Part shown: positions 1-7,055 of the stretch, piece by piece
How positions within the stretch are numbered: the first letter of the stretch is position 1
Layout: each line of letters opens with the position of its first letter
Assembly: GCA_030619405.1 (NCBI GenBank)
Contig: JAUXBK010000030.1
Coordinates: 1-16,878 of the forward strand
Origin: Sedimenticola sp.
GTDB taxonomy: Bacteria; Pseudomonadota; Gammaproteobacteria; Chromatiales; Chromatiaceae
DNA length: 16,878 nucleotides
Direction of reading: 5' to 3'
Made by a program: the position numbers and the translations under genes
The notes under the pieces: generated by a model
The model's input: the letters and a program-made list of their open reading frames with translations, nothing else
Databases searched by the model: none
Told to the model about the DNA's origin: nothing

Positions 1-113
1 CAACAGCAACAACCGAAGCAAAGACAAAACCGGGGCAGCGCCGTCCAGCTGCTACAGAAGTAGAATGTACAACTTAAACTTAGTGGATTATTGTCTTGAC
101 CCAGGGGTCCACT
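1..113 (-). mobile_element. Probable insertion-sequence end (IS3-like) interrupting hsdR
   Basis: These 113 bases do not continue the hsdR reading frame. On the minus strand the junction reads TAAAGTGGACCCCTGGGTCA, and the TAA is the codon that stops hsdR. Ends of the form TGNAGTGGACCCC are familiar from several IS3-family elements, and the sequence changes abruptly from high-GC coding DNA to a short AT-richer noncoding stretch, as expected outside a transposase gene. No transposase reading frame can be read because the window starts here; the body of the element would lie to the left. The family assignment is inferred from the end sequence alone. A plain deletion junction with unrelated DNA is the alternative. 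Confidence 0.45.
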
Positions 114-1512
114 TTAGGTTTCATACGGCATCAGCATCTCATTGGGAGCGAGGTTGTAGTAAAGCGGCAGCGTGGTGCCATCCTCGATGCTGTCGGCGAT
201 GGAATACTTGTGCAGGTATCCCCTGTCATCCTCGCATCCGAAGGTCTTGAAGGTGCCGCGCCCGTAGGCCGTCTTGTCCACCGGGGTACCGGTAAAGCCA
301 ATGTAGCTGGCATTCGGCAGACCGGCCATCAGAAAGTTGCCGAGATCGCCACTGGTGGTACGGTGCGCCTCGTCGATCAGCACATAGATGTTCGTGCGCG
401 TATTGAGATCCGCCGGCATGTCGCGGAACTTGTGGATCATGGTCACGATAATGCCACGGTAGTCATCGCGCAGCAGTTTGTTCAGCCGCCGGATGCTGCT
501 GGCGTGTTCCAGGTTACCCAGCCCCAGCGCGGCCAGGTTCTTGAGCATCTGATCTTCCAGCTCGTTGCGGTCGATCATGAGGAGGACGGTCGGCTTGTCC
601 GCCTCCGGCGCCCTGAACAGCATTTCCGCCGCCTTGATCATGGTGAAGGTCTTGCCGCTGCCCTGGGTATGCCACACGAGACCGCGGCTGCGGCCAGGAT
701 CGAGGGCGCGTGCGACAGTGGCGTCCACCGCGCCGGTCTGGTGCTGGCGCAGGATGTATTTGTTCAGCTCCTCGTCCTTCTCGGCAAAGACGATGTAGTC
801 CTTCAGGAAGGCCAGAACCTGAGGGATGGCGCAGAAGCTCTTCACCTTGGCCTCCAGCTTGCCGACCTCCTCGTCCTTCCAGTTAAAGATATTGCGGCGC
901 ACCGTGTTCCAGCTCACCCCGTAGGAAAAGCCGATGGCGTCGGTGGCGGTAAAGAGCTGCTCCGGCACGAACAGCTCCGGCGTCTCACGATGGTAACGGC
1001 GGATCTGGTCCACCCCCAGGGCAATTGCCTCATCCTTATTGGCGTTCTTGCACTCGATCACCAGCACCGGGATGCCGTTGATGAGAAAGACGACATCCTC
1101 CCGCGTGCCATAGCGGCCGTTGTGAAAGGCCCACTCCTCGGTGACTTCGTAGACGTTGCGCGCCGGGTCGTCGTAATCGATCAGGATCAGGTCACGCTCG
1201 CGCTTCTCCTCGTGATCGAAGTACTTGCCCCGGTTGCGCAGGTGCTCGACGAATTCCCGGTTGCCGTAGATGTCGGAACTGCCCGAGCAAAGCGCCCTCG
1301 GCTTCGCCGTAGCGCGGGTTGAATTCCCGCACCTTGGCGTCGAGCAGTTCGTCGAAGAAGAGCGAGCGATTTTTAGCGCGGTCGGTAGGCGTCACGTCCG
1401 GATCAAACCCGCGCCGCTGTTCGGCTTGCTCGTGGGACACAAGAGTCCAACCGATTTCCTCAGCATATACGAGGATGCGGGCTTGGACGGTTTTGTGTTC
1501 ACCAGGCTTCAT
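114..1512 (-). pseudogene. hsdR: Type I restriction enzyme R subunit, frameshifted and C-terminally truncated
   Basis: HsdR is the endonuclease and ATP-driven translocase of type I restriction complexes. The piece from 1512 (MKPGEHKTVQARIL, the usual family start) reads in frame to about 1275. The gene then continues in another frame with DIYGNREF, the nuclease region with an ECK motif (VLVIECKNA), Walker A (HTQGSGKT), the DEAH box (LIDEAHRT) and motif III (GFTGTP). The frame breaks at 1268-1276, where family members read roughly FRHLHTDIYGNREF; the missing bases fit a 14-nt loss between two copies of CCGACATCT. After PNEMLMPYET the frame meets a stop at 114-116, at what looks like an IS end. 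About 460 residues remain of a usual ~1000, so the rest of the motor and the C-terminal domain are absent. The start ATG overlaps the stop of the upstream ATPase gene (ATGA), showing translational coupling in the ancestral operon. Non-functional as it stands. Confidence 0.9.
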
Positions 1513-2642
1513 TCTGGAAGATTCCAGGTTGAACATGCCGTAAATAACAAACCGCCCCGGCGAACCCGGTATGATTTTATTACGGCGGGACTAACTATGT
1601 AATTCTCCCCTTGCGGATACAGGTCGCGGAACGCCTCGACGGGTCTCGCATCGAGCTTGTCTGGATTGATCTTGCACTCAAGCACATCGACACGATCGCG
1701 CCCGCGCTTGATGACAAAATCCACCTCCCGGCGCGATTTGTCCTGCCAGTAGAAAATATTCTCATCGGCGAAACGGAAGCGTAATGTATCCAGCACCAGG
1801 TGTTCCCACAACAGGCCCCGGTCATCGTCTCGAATAGTGTCCCAGCCTTTTTCGAAAGTGACGAAGCCGGTGTCGAACGCATAACACTTGGGCCGGCTGA
1901 CGATCTCGCGTTTGCCGCCACCATGAAAGGGACGCAACAGGTGCACTGCATGGGCGATCTGCATGGCCTCGATATGGGCCTTCACCGTAGGACGACTCAT
2001 TTTGCTCAAATTCGCCAGTTGACTGTAATCCAGCTGTCCACCACTCTGACGCAGCAAAAGCCGGAACAGAGAGAGAAAGCCCTGGCGGTTACGGATACCG
2101 AACAGTTCCAGAATATCCCGCGCATAGAAACTATCGACCCATTCATTGAAAAATGAGAAATCCTTGCGTGTAGCCAGCAATGGCTCGGGTAATCCACCAT
2201 GCAACAGGCGGTGATCCAGATCGCGCACGCCGAAGGGATCGACGCACTCCTCCCAGAGCACCGGACACAGGTGAATCGCCTGCTTGCGTCCGGTAAGCGA
2301 ATCGCGAAACTTGCGGGTCGCCGCCAGGGTGGAAGAGCCGGTGGCCAGCACCTTGATATGGGGGTACTCGTCGGCGGCAATCTTCAGCAGGCGGCTGGGG
2401 TCATCGAGATGATGCACCTCATCAAGGATCAGCACGCTGTCCTTCGCCTGGCTGTCGAGGTACAGCTCCGGGTCCTCCAGCGCTCGCAAAGTGGAGGGCA
2501 AATCGCAGTTCATGTACACCGCACCAGGCAGCATTCGCGCCAGGGTCGTCTTGCCCACCCGGCGCACACCAGACAGCCAGACAATGGACCGCCGGGTCCA
2601 GGCCTGTTGAACTCGGTCCAGCCAGAGAGATCGTTTAATCAT
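1509..2642 (-). CDS. AAA family ATPase with DUF4143 domain
   Basis: This 377-residue protein has the architecture of the AAA_14/DUF4143 ATPases. Walker A is GVRRVGKTT at residues 25-33, Walker B is LILDEVHH at 71-78, and a sensor-like TGSS lies at 101-104. The C-terminal half is DUF4143, including EVDFVIKRGRDRVDVLECK, a nuclease-like D...ExK arrangement. The family is common in bacteria and archaea, often horizontally moved, and its cellular role is unsettled; some members sit in or beside restriction loci. Here the stop codon overlaps the hsdR ATG (ATGA), so the two were probably co-translated, arguing that the ATPase belonged to the type I operon. It is the only member of that operon that looks full length apart from the transposase. 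The start ATG has only a weak GGTG upstream; a promoter-like element lies immediately before it. Product class is certain, function is not. Confidence 0.88.
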   Translation of the reverse strand: MIKRSLWLDRVQQAWTRRSIVWLSGVRRVGKTTLARMLPGAVYMNCDLPSTLRALEDPELYLDSQAKDSVLILDEVHHLDDPSRLLKIAADEYPHIKVLATGSSTLAATRKFRDSLTGRKQAIHLCPVLWEECVDPFGVRDLDHRLLHGGLPEPLLATRKDFSFFNEWVDSFYARDILELFGIRNRQGFLSLFRLLLRQSGGQLDYSQLANLSKMSRPTVKAHIEAMQIAHAVHLLRPFHGGGKREIVSRPKCYAFDTGFVTFEKGWDTIRDDDRGLLWEHLVLDTLRFRFADENIFYWQDKSRREVDFVIKRGRDRVDVLECKINPDKLDARPVEAFRDLYPQGENYIVSPAVIKSYRVRRGGLLFTACSTWNLPE

Positions 2643-2650
2643 GTCACCAT

Positions 2651-2678
2651 GTTATACATTTAGACGACTATATGTAAA
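2651..2678 (-). promoter_or_regulatory. Candidate sigma-70 promoter for the DUF4143 ATPase gene
   Basis: On the minus strand TTTACA (2673-2678) and TATAAC (2651-2656) are separated by 16 bp, each five of six matches to the -35 and -10 consensus. The -10 ends 8 bp before the ATG, so the transcript would have almost no leader. The same stretch holds an imperfect dyad (TTATAC at 2652-2657, GTATAA at 2679-2684) that could bind a repressor. A second -10-like TATACT lies just upstream. Assigned by eye only. Confidence 0.35.
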
Positions 2679-2778
2679 GTATAATAACGGGTAAATCGCC
2701 AGGTGGCACGCAGAGATTTTGTGTCGAAAAGAAGGATTTAAACGTCACACCAAGCTAAATATGGATAATTTTTGATCA

Positions 2779-2808
2779 CGTAGGATGCGGTGGGGCACGA
2801 ACCGCATC
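2779..2808. repeat. REP hairpin at the 3' end of the RAYT gene
   Basis: A conserved GTAGG head precedes a perfect 8-bp stem, GATGCGGT (2784-2791) and ACCGCATC (2801-2808), with a 9-nt loop. It abuts the RAYT stop codon and matches the REPs upstream of that gene, the usual arrangement in which a RAYT is bracketed by the palindromes it acts on. Confidence 0.8.
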
Positions 2809-3346
2809 ATTCAGGTCGCTCCCCTACCTCCAAATTCTCATCCGCTTCACCTGCCCAAACCACCGGTAAATCTCCTCGCCGTACGTACGCATGAAAACTT
2901 GAATGCGGCAAATCCCTGACGCGGTCTACCCAACCATGTTTTACCGGATTCCAGTGAATGTAATCGACATGCTGTCGGTAATCACGGTCATCCCGAATCA
3001 GGTGTTCCCAATAACGACGCTGCCGGATTCCTCGCTCACCTCGTTTAATACGGCTTAGGGAGCGACGTTCACCGGTCGGGATGCCGCGCGAGAATCCTGC
3101 CTTGATCAGCGTCCAGCGGGTTTTGTAGTCTGCATCGCCTGGCGGCAGAGTCCAGATACAGTGCAAGTGATCCGGTAAGACGACCATTGCGTCAATTTCA
3201 AACGGGCGACCTTTTTTTATCTTACGAACAATCTGTCGGAGCAGATCAATACGCTCCACCAACAAATGATTGCCATGCCGTTCAGCGCAATTAACCGTAA
3301 AAAAGTACGTCGCACCTTGAACTTCTGCTCTGCGGTATTCGGTCAT
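2807..3346 (-). CDS. REP-associated tyrosine transposase (RAYT, Y1/IS200-like)
   Basis: A 179-residue Y1-type HUH transposase. The metal-binding HUH motif is H60-L61-H62 in VVLPDHLHCIW. The C-terminal block RDYRQHVDYIHWNPVKHG (122-139) is the family signature carrying the catalytic tyrosine, probably Y129 or Y123; I cannot decide which. RAYTs are single-copy chromosomal relatives of IS200 transposases that recognise and cleave REP hairpins as single-stranded DNA. Flanking REPs at 2779-2808 and 3371-3584 support the call. It sits between the hsdS remnant and the DUF4143 ATPase, so it probably entered the type I RM operon and split it. Length and motifs are complete. The start ATG lies inside the first of two tandem 129-bp units, and the second unit repeats that ATG and the next five codons without the rest of the gene. 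Confidence 0.92.
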   Translation of the reverse strand: MTEYRRAEVQGATYFFTVNCAERHGNHLLVERIDLLRQIVRKIKKGRPFEIDAMVVLPDHLHCIWTLPPGDADYKTRWTLIKAGFSRGIPTGERRSLSRIKRGERGIRQRRYWEHLIRDDRDYRQHVDYIHWNPVKHGWVDRVRDLPHSSFHAYVRRGDLPVVWAGEADENLEVGERPE

Positions 3347-3585
3347 GCGTTTCGATTTTTGTTTGATAGCGTAGGATGTGGTGACGAAGGAACCACATCT
3401 GTTGCATGGTATTATCCTTCGATTGATGCGGTTCGAGCCTCACCACATCCTACGTCCTCTGCGGTATTCGGTCATGCGTTTCGATTTTTGTTTGATGGCG
3501 TAGGATGTGGTGACGAAGGAACCGCATCTGTTGCATGATGATAGCCTTTGGTTGATGCGGTTCGTACCTCACCACATCCTACGTA
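3328..3585. repeat. Two tandem 129-bp units, each containing a pair of inverted REPs (BIME)
   Basis: Unit 1 (3328-3456) and unit 2 (3457-3585) align with no gaps and differ at scattered positions, mainly over about 14 bp after GTTGCATG. Each unit carries the first codons of the RAYT gene with its start codon, a short AT-rich spacer, a REP in one orientation and a REP in the other. In unit 1 the first REP is a perfect 8-bp stem with a 9-nt loop (GATGTGGT 3375-3382, ACCACATC 3392-3399). The second is GATGCGGT (3425-3432) against ACCACATC (3442-3449), one mismatch. In unit 2 both stems carry one C/T difference. The array ends 4 bp from the hsdS stop codon. Confidence 0.88.
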
Positions 3586-3589
3586 CTCC

Positions 3590-4384
3590 TCAGTGTTGCG
3601 TTGAGAATTCAAGGTCTTGAACGCGGGTCTTCGCGGTCATCAGTTCATGCAGAAGGGTGCGGAAGAGGTCTTGGTTTGCCCGCAGTTTCATCCGGTGACA
3701 TCCCGGTTTTTTGTCGATCGTTTCAACTGCAGCCGAGATTTCTATTTGCTCGTCGATCGTTGGAAGCGGGATGGAAAGATTGCCAAGCCGCGTGCCGGAA
3801 ATGTTCTTCTGTATCGCCCCTTGTGCCAATTGTAGGACGTAGGGGCGTCCGACTGGCGAGTTGATATAATGCCGCAGGAAAGTTGGCTGAACCGATGGCT
3901 TCATTCGAAGGCGGATCAAGAATGCTCCAGGCAGCACGGGCATCGGGTGGCCTTCGAACACGCTCGCGATTCCGCAGGTTCCGCTGCGGGACACTACAAC
4001 GTCGCCCTCTTGGAGGTAGTGCTTCTCGAATTTGGCGTAACCGATTCGAGCTTTAGGCGCGGTGTTGTAGTCGATGCGCCCATCGTCTTCCATGTCGGTC
4101 GTGCGAAGCGTCAGAATGTTGCCGTCTGATGCGTAAAGCTCGGAGCTAAATCGCGGGCCAAAGGCAGAGTCAATGCAATGATCTTTGATTTTCGCCACCT
4201 CCCAGCTTTCGGGAATGAGGCCGATTTCGGTTTGTTTTTGGGGTTCTTTGCGGAGGCCTTCAGTGAAAAGCTTGTGCATGAGGGCCTTTTTCAGCTCGGT
4301 GGTGGTCTGGATGATCCGCTCCTGCGCTTCGATCGCTCGCTGCACCGTCGAGAGGATGTGCGCGATCTTCTTCTGCTCGGGGAG
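3590..4384 (-). pseudogene. hsdS: Type I restriction specificity subunit, N-terminal half deleted
   Basis: The reading frame is recognisable from LPEQKKIAHILSTVQ onward. It has the central conserved coiled coil (QRAIEAQERIIQTTTELKK), then one target-recognition domain starting near IGLIPESWEV, with GDVVVSRSGTCGIASVF and GAIQKNISGTRLGNLSIPLP, and a C-terminal helix ending VQDLEFSTQH. A complete HsdS is about 400-450 residues with two recognition domains, each reading half of a bipartite DNA site. Here the first domain and the start codon are missing because the gene is joined out of frame to rhuM at about 4381-4390. The first possible in-frame start is a GTG at 4345 with no ribosome binding site. 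Half-size HsdS proteins can dimerise in known systems, but nothing shows this one is translated. Confidence 0.88.
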
Positions 4385-4836
4385 CGTTTTTCTGACGCCC
4401 TGATCTCGCGGATGCGGGCGAGCAGTTCGTCGAAGTACTCCCAGCCACCGGGATTCTTGAGACGTTCATCATCCATGACGAAGCCTTTAACCAGGTATTC
4501 CTTGAGATGGGTGCTGGCCCACTGGCGGAACTGGGTGCCGCGCGGGGAGCGGACGCGGTAACCGATGGCGAGAATAAGGTCGAGGTTATAGTGCTGGATC
4601 CGCCGCTTCACCTTGCGCCGGCCCTCGGTTTGAACTGTCAAGGATTCCTTGACAGTTGCCTCGGGCACCAGCTCACCTTCCTCGAAGATGGTCCTGGCGT
4701 GGAGGGAGACGTTCTGCTTGGTGGTTTGGAACAGTTCGGCAAGTTCGAGCTGGGTAAGCCAGACCGTTTCGCCGTCAACGCGCAGATCGAGGCGGGTGAG
4801 GCCATCGTCGGAGGTGTAAAGAACCAGCTCGCTCAT
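4291..4836 (-). pseudogene. rhuM: RhuM family protein, C-terminus lost by fusion to hsdS
   Basis: The first ~150 residues (MSELVLYTSDDG... to DELLARIREIRASEKR) match the RhuM family. This includes WLTQLELAELFQTTKQNVSLH, a helix-turn-helix-like region, and the HYNLDLILAIGYRVRSPRGTQ block. RhuM proteins are about 330 residues and often sit between hsdM and hsdS in type I operons; their role is unknown, and the virulence label comes from a Salmonella island. After SEKR the frame runs into hsdS sequence out of frame and adds 31 arginine/serine-rich residues before the stop at 4291. The ATG (4836) overlaps the hsdM stop by ATGA, so it is translationally coupled to hsdM. Reading frame and neighbours show a deletion that removed the RhuM C-terminus, the hsdS start and the first recognition domain. 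Confidence 0.85.
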
Positions 4837-5837
4837 ACCCCGATCTTCTCCAGAATCCTTTTTAACTCCGCATCCGTCTCCCGGCTCTCGGCTTCGATGG
4901 CCTCCAGCTCCGCGACGATCTCCGCAATCGGCCGATAGGTTTCGGCATCCGAGGTGTGAATATAACGGCTGGGTGAGATGTTGTAGTCGCTCTTCGCAAG
5001 CTCCCCATGGTCGACGATGCGGCTGAGCTTCTCCTCCTCCTTCCACCCGAGCAGGGTGTCGGCGATGCGGGCGATGCCTTCGGGTGGGATAAAGTTCTTG
5101 GGGTCGCCCTTTTCGAAAATCTGACTGGCGTTGACCAGCAGCACCCTGCCCTGTCGGGACTTCGGCTTGTCCTTGTTGAGGAACAGCACGATGCCAGGGG
5201 CGGTGGTGTTGTAGAAGAGGTTTTCGGGCAGGTAGAGGACGCTCTCGATCAGGTCGTGGTCGACGAACCATTGGCGAACAGTCTTTTCCTTGTTGGTGCC
5301 GGCATTGCCCGAGCCGCGGGAGGCAGCGCCGGTATCGAGGACAACGGCGGCGCGGCCGATGGCATTGAGGCTGGCGTGCATGTGCTGGACCCAGCCCCAG
5401 TCGGCGGAGGATTTGCCGGGGAAGCCGGCGCCGGCGGGAAAGCGCTCGAGTTCGTCGGCGTCGTAGTCGGCCTCAGTGAACCAGTTCTGGTTCCACATGG
5501 GATTGGCGACCACCCGATCGAAGGTGCGCAGCCTGCCGCGCTTGTCGCGGAATTTCGGGTTCTTGAAGCGGACGAGCTTGTGGTCGGCCCTGGCGAGCTG
5601 GAAGGCTTTTTTGCGCGAGCCGACCTCGACGGCGATGCGATCGATCTCATCATCGAACACGTCGCAGAGGCGCTTGGTGAAGATGAGCGGGAGGATGTAG
5701 TCCTTGTATTTCGGCGCGTCCTTGGCCCCACGGATGGAACAGGCGGCATCCCAGATCCAGGATTCGATGGATTTACCATTTCCGCGTGCGACCTCTTTAT
5801 CGGTGTTTTTTTTCTTCAACTTCTTCTTCGGTGACAT
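4833..5837 (-). CDS. hsdM: Type I restriction DNA methyltransferase subunit with internal in-frame deletion
   Basis: HsdM methylates adenine at the site chosen by HsdS. This 334-residue frame keeps the N-terminal HsdM domain (IESWIWDAACSIRGAKD, YILPLIFTKRLCDVFDDE) to residue 91. It then jumps to FKNPKFRDKRGRLRTFDRVV, which in homologues lies about 160 residues further on. The missing part carries the AdoMet-binding motif I (TCGSGG) and the FYTPREV region, so cofactor binding should be lost. The catalytic NPPF-type motif survives as NPMW at about 112-115, and the rest through SPSRYIHT and the C-terminal helix is normal. The junction falls near 5565, where TTC occurs on both sides. The ATG at 5837 follows a GGGAG about 11 nt upstream. 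Full-length relatives are ~500 residues. The frame is open but the product should be an inactive methylase. Confidence 0.88.
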   Translation of the reverse strand: MSPKKKLKKKNTDKEVARGNGKSIESWIWDAACSIRGAKDAPKYKDYILPLIFTKRLCDVFDDEIDRIAVEVGSRKKAFQLARADHKLVRFKNPKFRDKRGRLRTFDRVVANPMWNQNWFTEADYDADELERFPAGAGFPGKSSADWGWVQHMHASLNAIGRAAVVLDTGAASRGSGNAGTNKEKTVRQWFVDHDLIESVLYLPENLFYNTTAPGIVLFLNKDKPKSRQGRVLLVNASQIFEKGDPKNFIPPEGIARIADTLLGWKEEEKLSRIVDHGELAKSDYNISPSRYIHTSDAETYRPIAEIVAELEAIEAESRETDAELKRILEKIGV

Positions 5838-6248
5838 TTATCTCGTTCTCCCATCGACCCATCTGCAACATTTTCTATGCGGTCCTCCAGCGGTGCGAGC
5901 GCCTTGCGGACCGGTTCGGCCAGTGCGGCGGTCTTTTTCACCAGGCTGCACAGTTCTTCGAAGACCGGGGAATCAGGGTTTGCCTGGTAATGTTTCTGGT
6001 TGCCGATACGCTTGACCGTCACCAGGCCGCTGGAGTTCGCGCTGCACGGCACCGGAACCGGAGCCGGTCCGTTCAATCAGTTCGGAAGCATAGAAACTGC
6101 GGGCCGGCTGGCCGAACAACAGCGCCAGCACCCGCTGTTCGGTGGTCGTAAACAGGGCATCAGCCAGGCTTGTGGTCGCAGCAGGGGACAAGACGGCCGC
6201 CTTGCGGCGGGCCGGTCGAGAATGCTTGGTAGTCAGCGAATTACCCAT
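5816..6248 (-). pseudogene. HTH transcriptional regulator remnant (nucleotidyltransferase-linked type)
   Basis: Two overlapping frames together give an N-terminal regulator. The first has LADALFTTTEQRVLALLFGQPARSFY, ASELIERTGSGSGAVQRELQR, a winged helix-turn-helix. After a frame change near 6030 it continues GLVTVKRIGNQKHYQANPDSPVFEELCSLVKKTAALAEPV. Intact relatives go on into a nucleotidyltransferase domain beginning roughly FVYGSVA; here the frame ends instead with ENVADGSMGERDKCHRRRS and overlaps hsdM. The break (CTCCAGCGGCCTGG) fits loss of 14 nt between two AGCGGC copies. The start is uncertain: ATGs at 6269, 6257 and 6248 lie inside a double operator-like repeat. It is probably the broken end of an older gene rather than the RM controller. 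Confidence 0.7.
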
Positions 6249-6278
6249 TTCGGGCATTTTGATGCCCATTTTGGGTAA
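6241..6278. promoter_or_regulatory. Tandem CCC-ATTT(C/T)-GGG operator-like sites
   Basis: Two near-palindromes, CCCATTTCGGG (6244-6254) and CCCATTTTGGG (6265-6275), lie 21 bp apart, two helical turns. They are enclosed in a larger dyad (TTACCCA...TGGGTAA). They overlap the possible start codons of the adjacent HTH gene, so autoregulation by that protein is a reasonable guess. The protein is now broken, so the sites may be relics. Confidence 0.5.
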
Positions 6279-6305
6279 ATTGCAAATAGGCGGGCGGCGC
6301 CGCAC

Positions 6306-7055
6306 TCAAACTTCCACAATCCAATCCGGCCTGAACTCCGGATTCAACGCACTGGGTGCATACCCCCGGGGATTGCAGATCACCCGCGTGCCATGGATCT
6401 CGTAATCATAGGACTCATGCATATGACCGTGAACCCAGAGCGCTACCCGGCCACCATCCATCATCGACTCCAGGCTGCTGGCGAAGGCCGGGGTCAGCAG
6501 GTCGCCGGCATAGCAGGGAGCCACCGATCGGGATGAAGGGGCGTGATGGGTCACCACCACGGTCTTGCCGTCGAAGGGTTTAGCCAGCATGGCCGCCAGC
6601 CAATCCCGGCTGGCGGTATGCAGCCGGATGGCATCTTCGGGTGTGAATCGACGGTTCTTGTTCTGGATGATGGAAAAATCCGTCATCTGCTGCCGCGCCT
6701 GCCTCATGGCAAAGAACTTGTCTGCCTCACCGAACAGGGCGAAGTCTGTCCACAGGGTGCTGCCCAGGAACCGCACACCATCGATTACCATCGAATCGTC
6801 GTTCAGTACGTGGATATTTCCCGGTGCCTGGGTCTTCAGCTCGTCGACCAGTGCGATGTCATGGTGATAGAACTCATGGTTCCCCGGCACATAGAGTACC
6901 GGCCGGTCCGGGAAGTAGTCCTCGGCCCAGTGCAGGCCTTTCATACCCACACCGATATCACCCACCAGGACCACTACGTCGGCATTGGTTACCGGCGGAT
7001 CGAACTCCCCGAACTCAGTGTGCAGGTCATTCAGGATATGGAGTTTCATATTCAT
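6306..7055 (-). CDS. Calcineurin-like metallophosphoesterase
   Basis: A 249-residue protein with every metal-binding block of the calcineurin-like phosphoesterase superfamily: DLH near the N-terminus (ILNDLHTEF), VVLVGDIG, VPGNHEFYH, VVTHHAP and HGHMHE close to the C-terminus. Such enzymes hydrolyse phosphoesters at a dinuclear metal centre; the substrate here cannot be predicted. Complete and cytosolic, with no signal peptide. The start is uncertain: a GTG at 7058 and ATGs at 7055 and 7049 are in frame, none has a clear ribosome binding site, and relatives begin MKLHI like the 7049 start. The 5' end overlaps, in another frame, the tail of an amputated integrase, so its native promoter may have been replaced. 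The stop lies 27 bp from the HTH operator region. Confidence 0.85.
   Translation of the reverse strand: MNMKLHILNDLHTEFGEFDPPVTNADVVVLVGDIGVGMKGLHWAEDYFPDRPVLYVPGNHEFYHHDIALVDELKTQAPGNIHVLNDDSMVIDGVRFLGSTLWTDFALFGEADKFFAMRQARQQMTDFSIIQNKNRRFTPEDAIRLHTASRDWLAAMLAKPFDGKTVVVTHHAPSSRSVAPCYAGDLLTPAFASSLESMMDGGRVALWVHGHMHESYDYEIHGTRVICNPRGYAPSALNPEFRPDWIVEV

Noticed and set aside
96..1322. Plus-strand 408-codon open frame
   Set aside because: Shadow of hsdR: the minus strand encodes clear Walker A, DEAH and ECK motifs over the same bases; the plus frame has no recognisable domain.
3328..3585. CRISPR array from repeated palindromes
   Set aside because: Only two 129-bp units, repeats are REP pairs with nearly identical spacers, and no cas gene is present.
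3590..4836. A novel RhuM-HsdS fusion protein
   Set aside because: The two parts are in different reading frames, so no fused polypeptide is made; it is a deletion scar.
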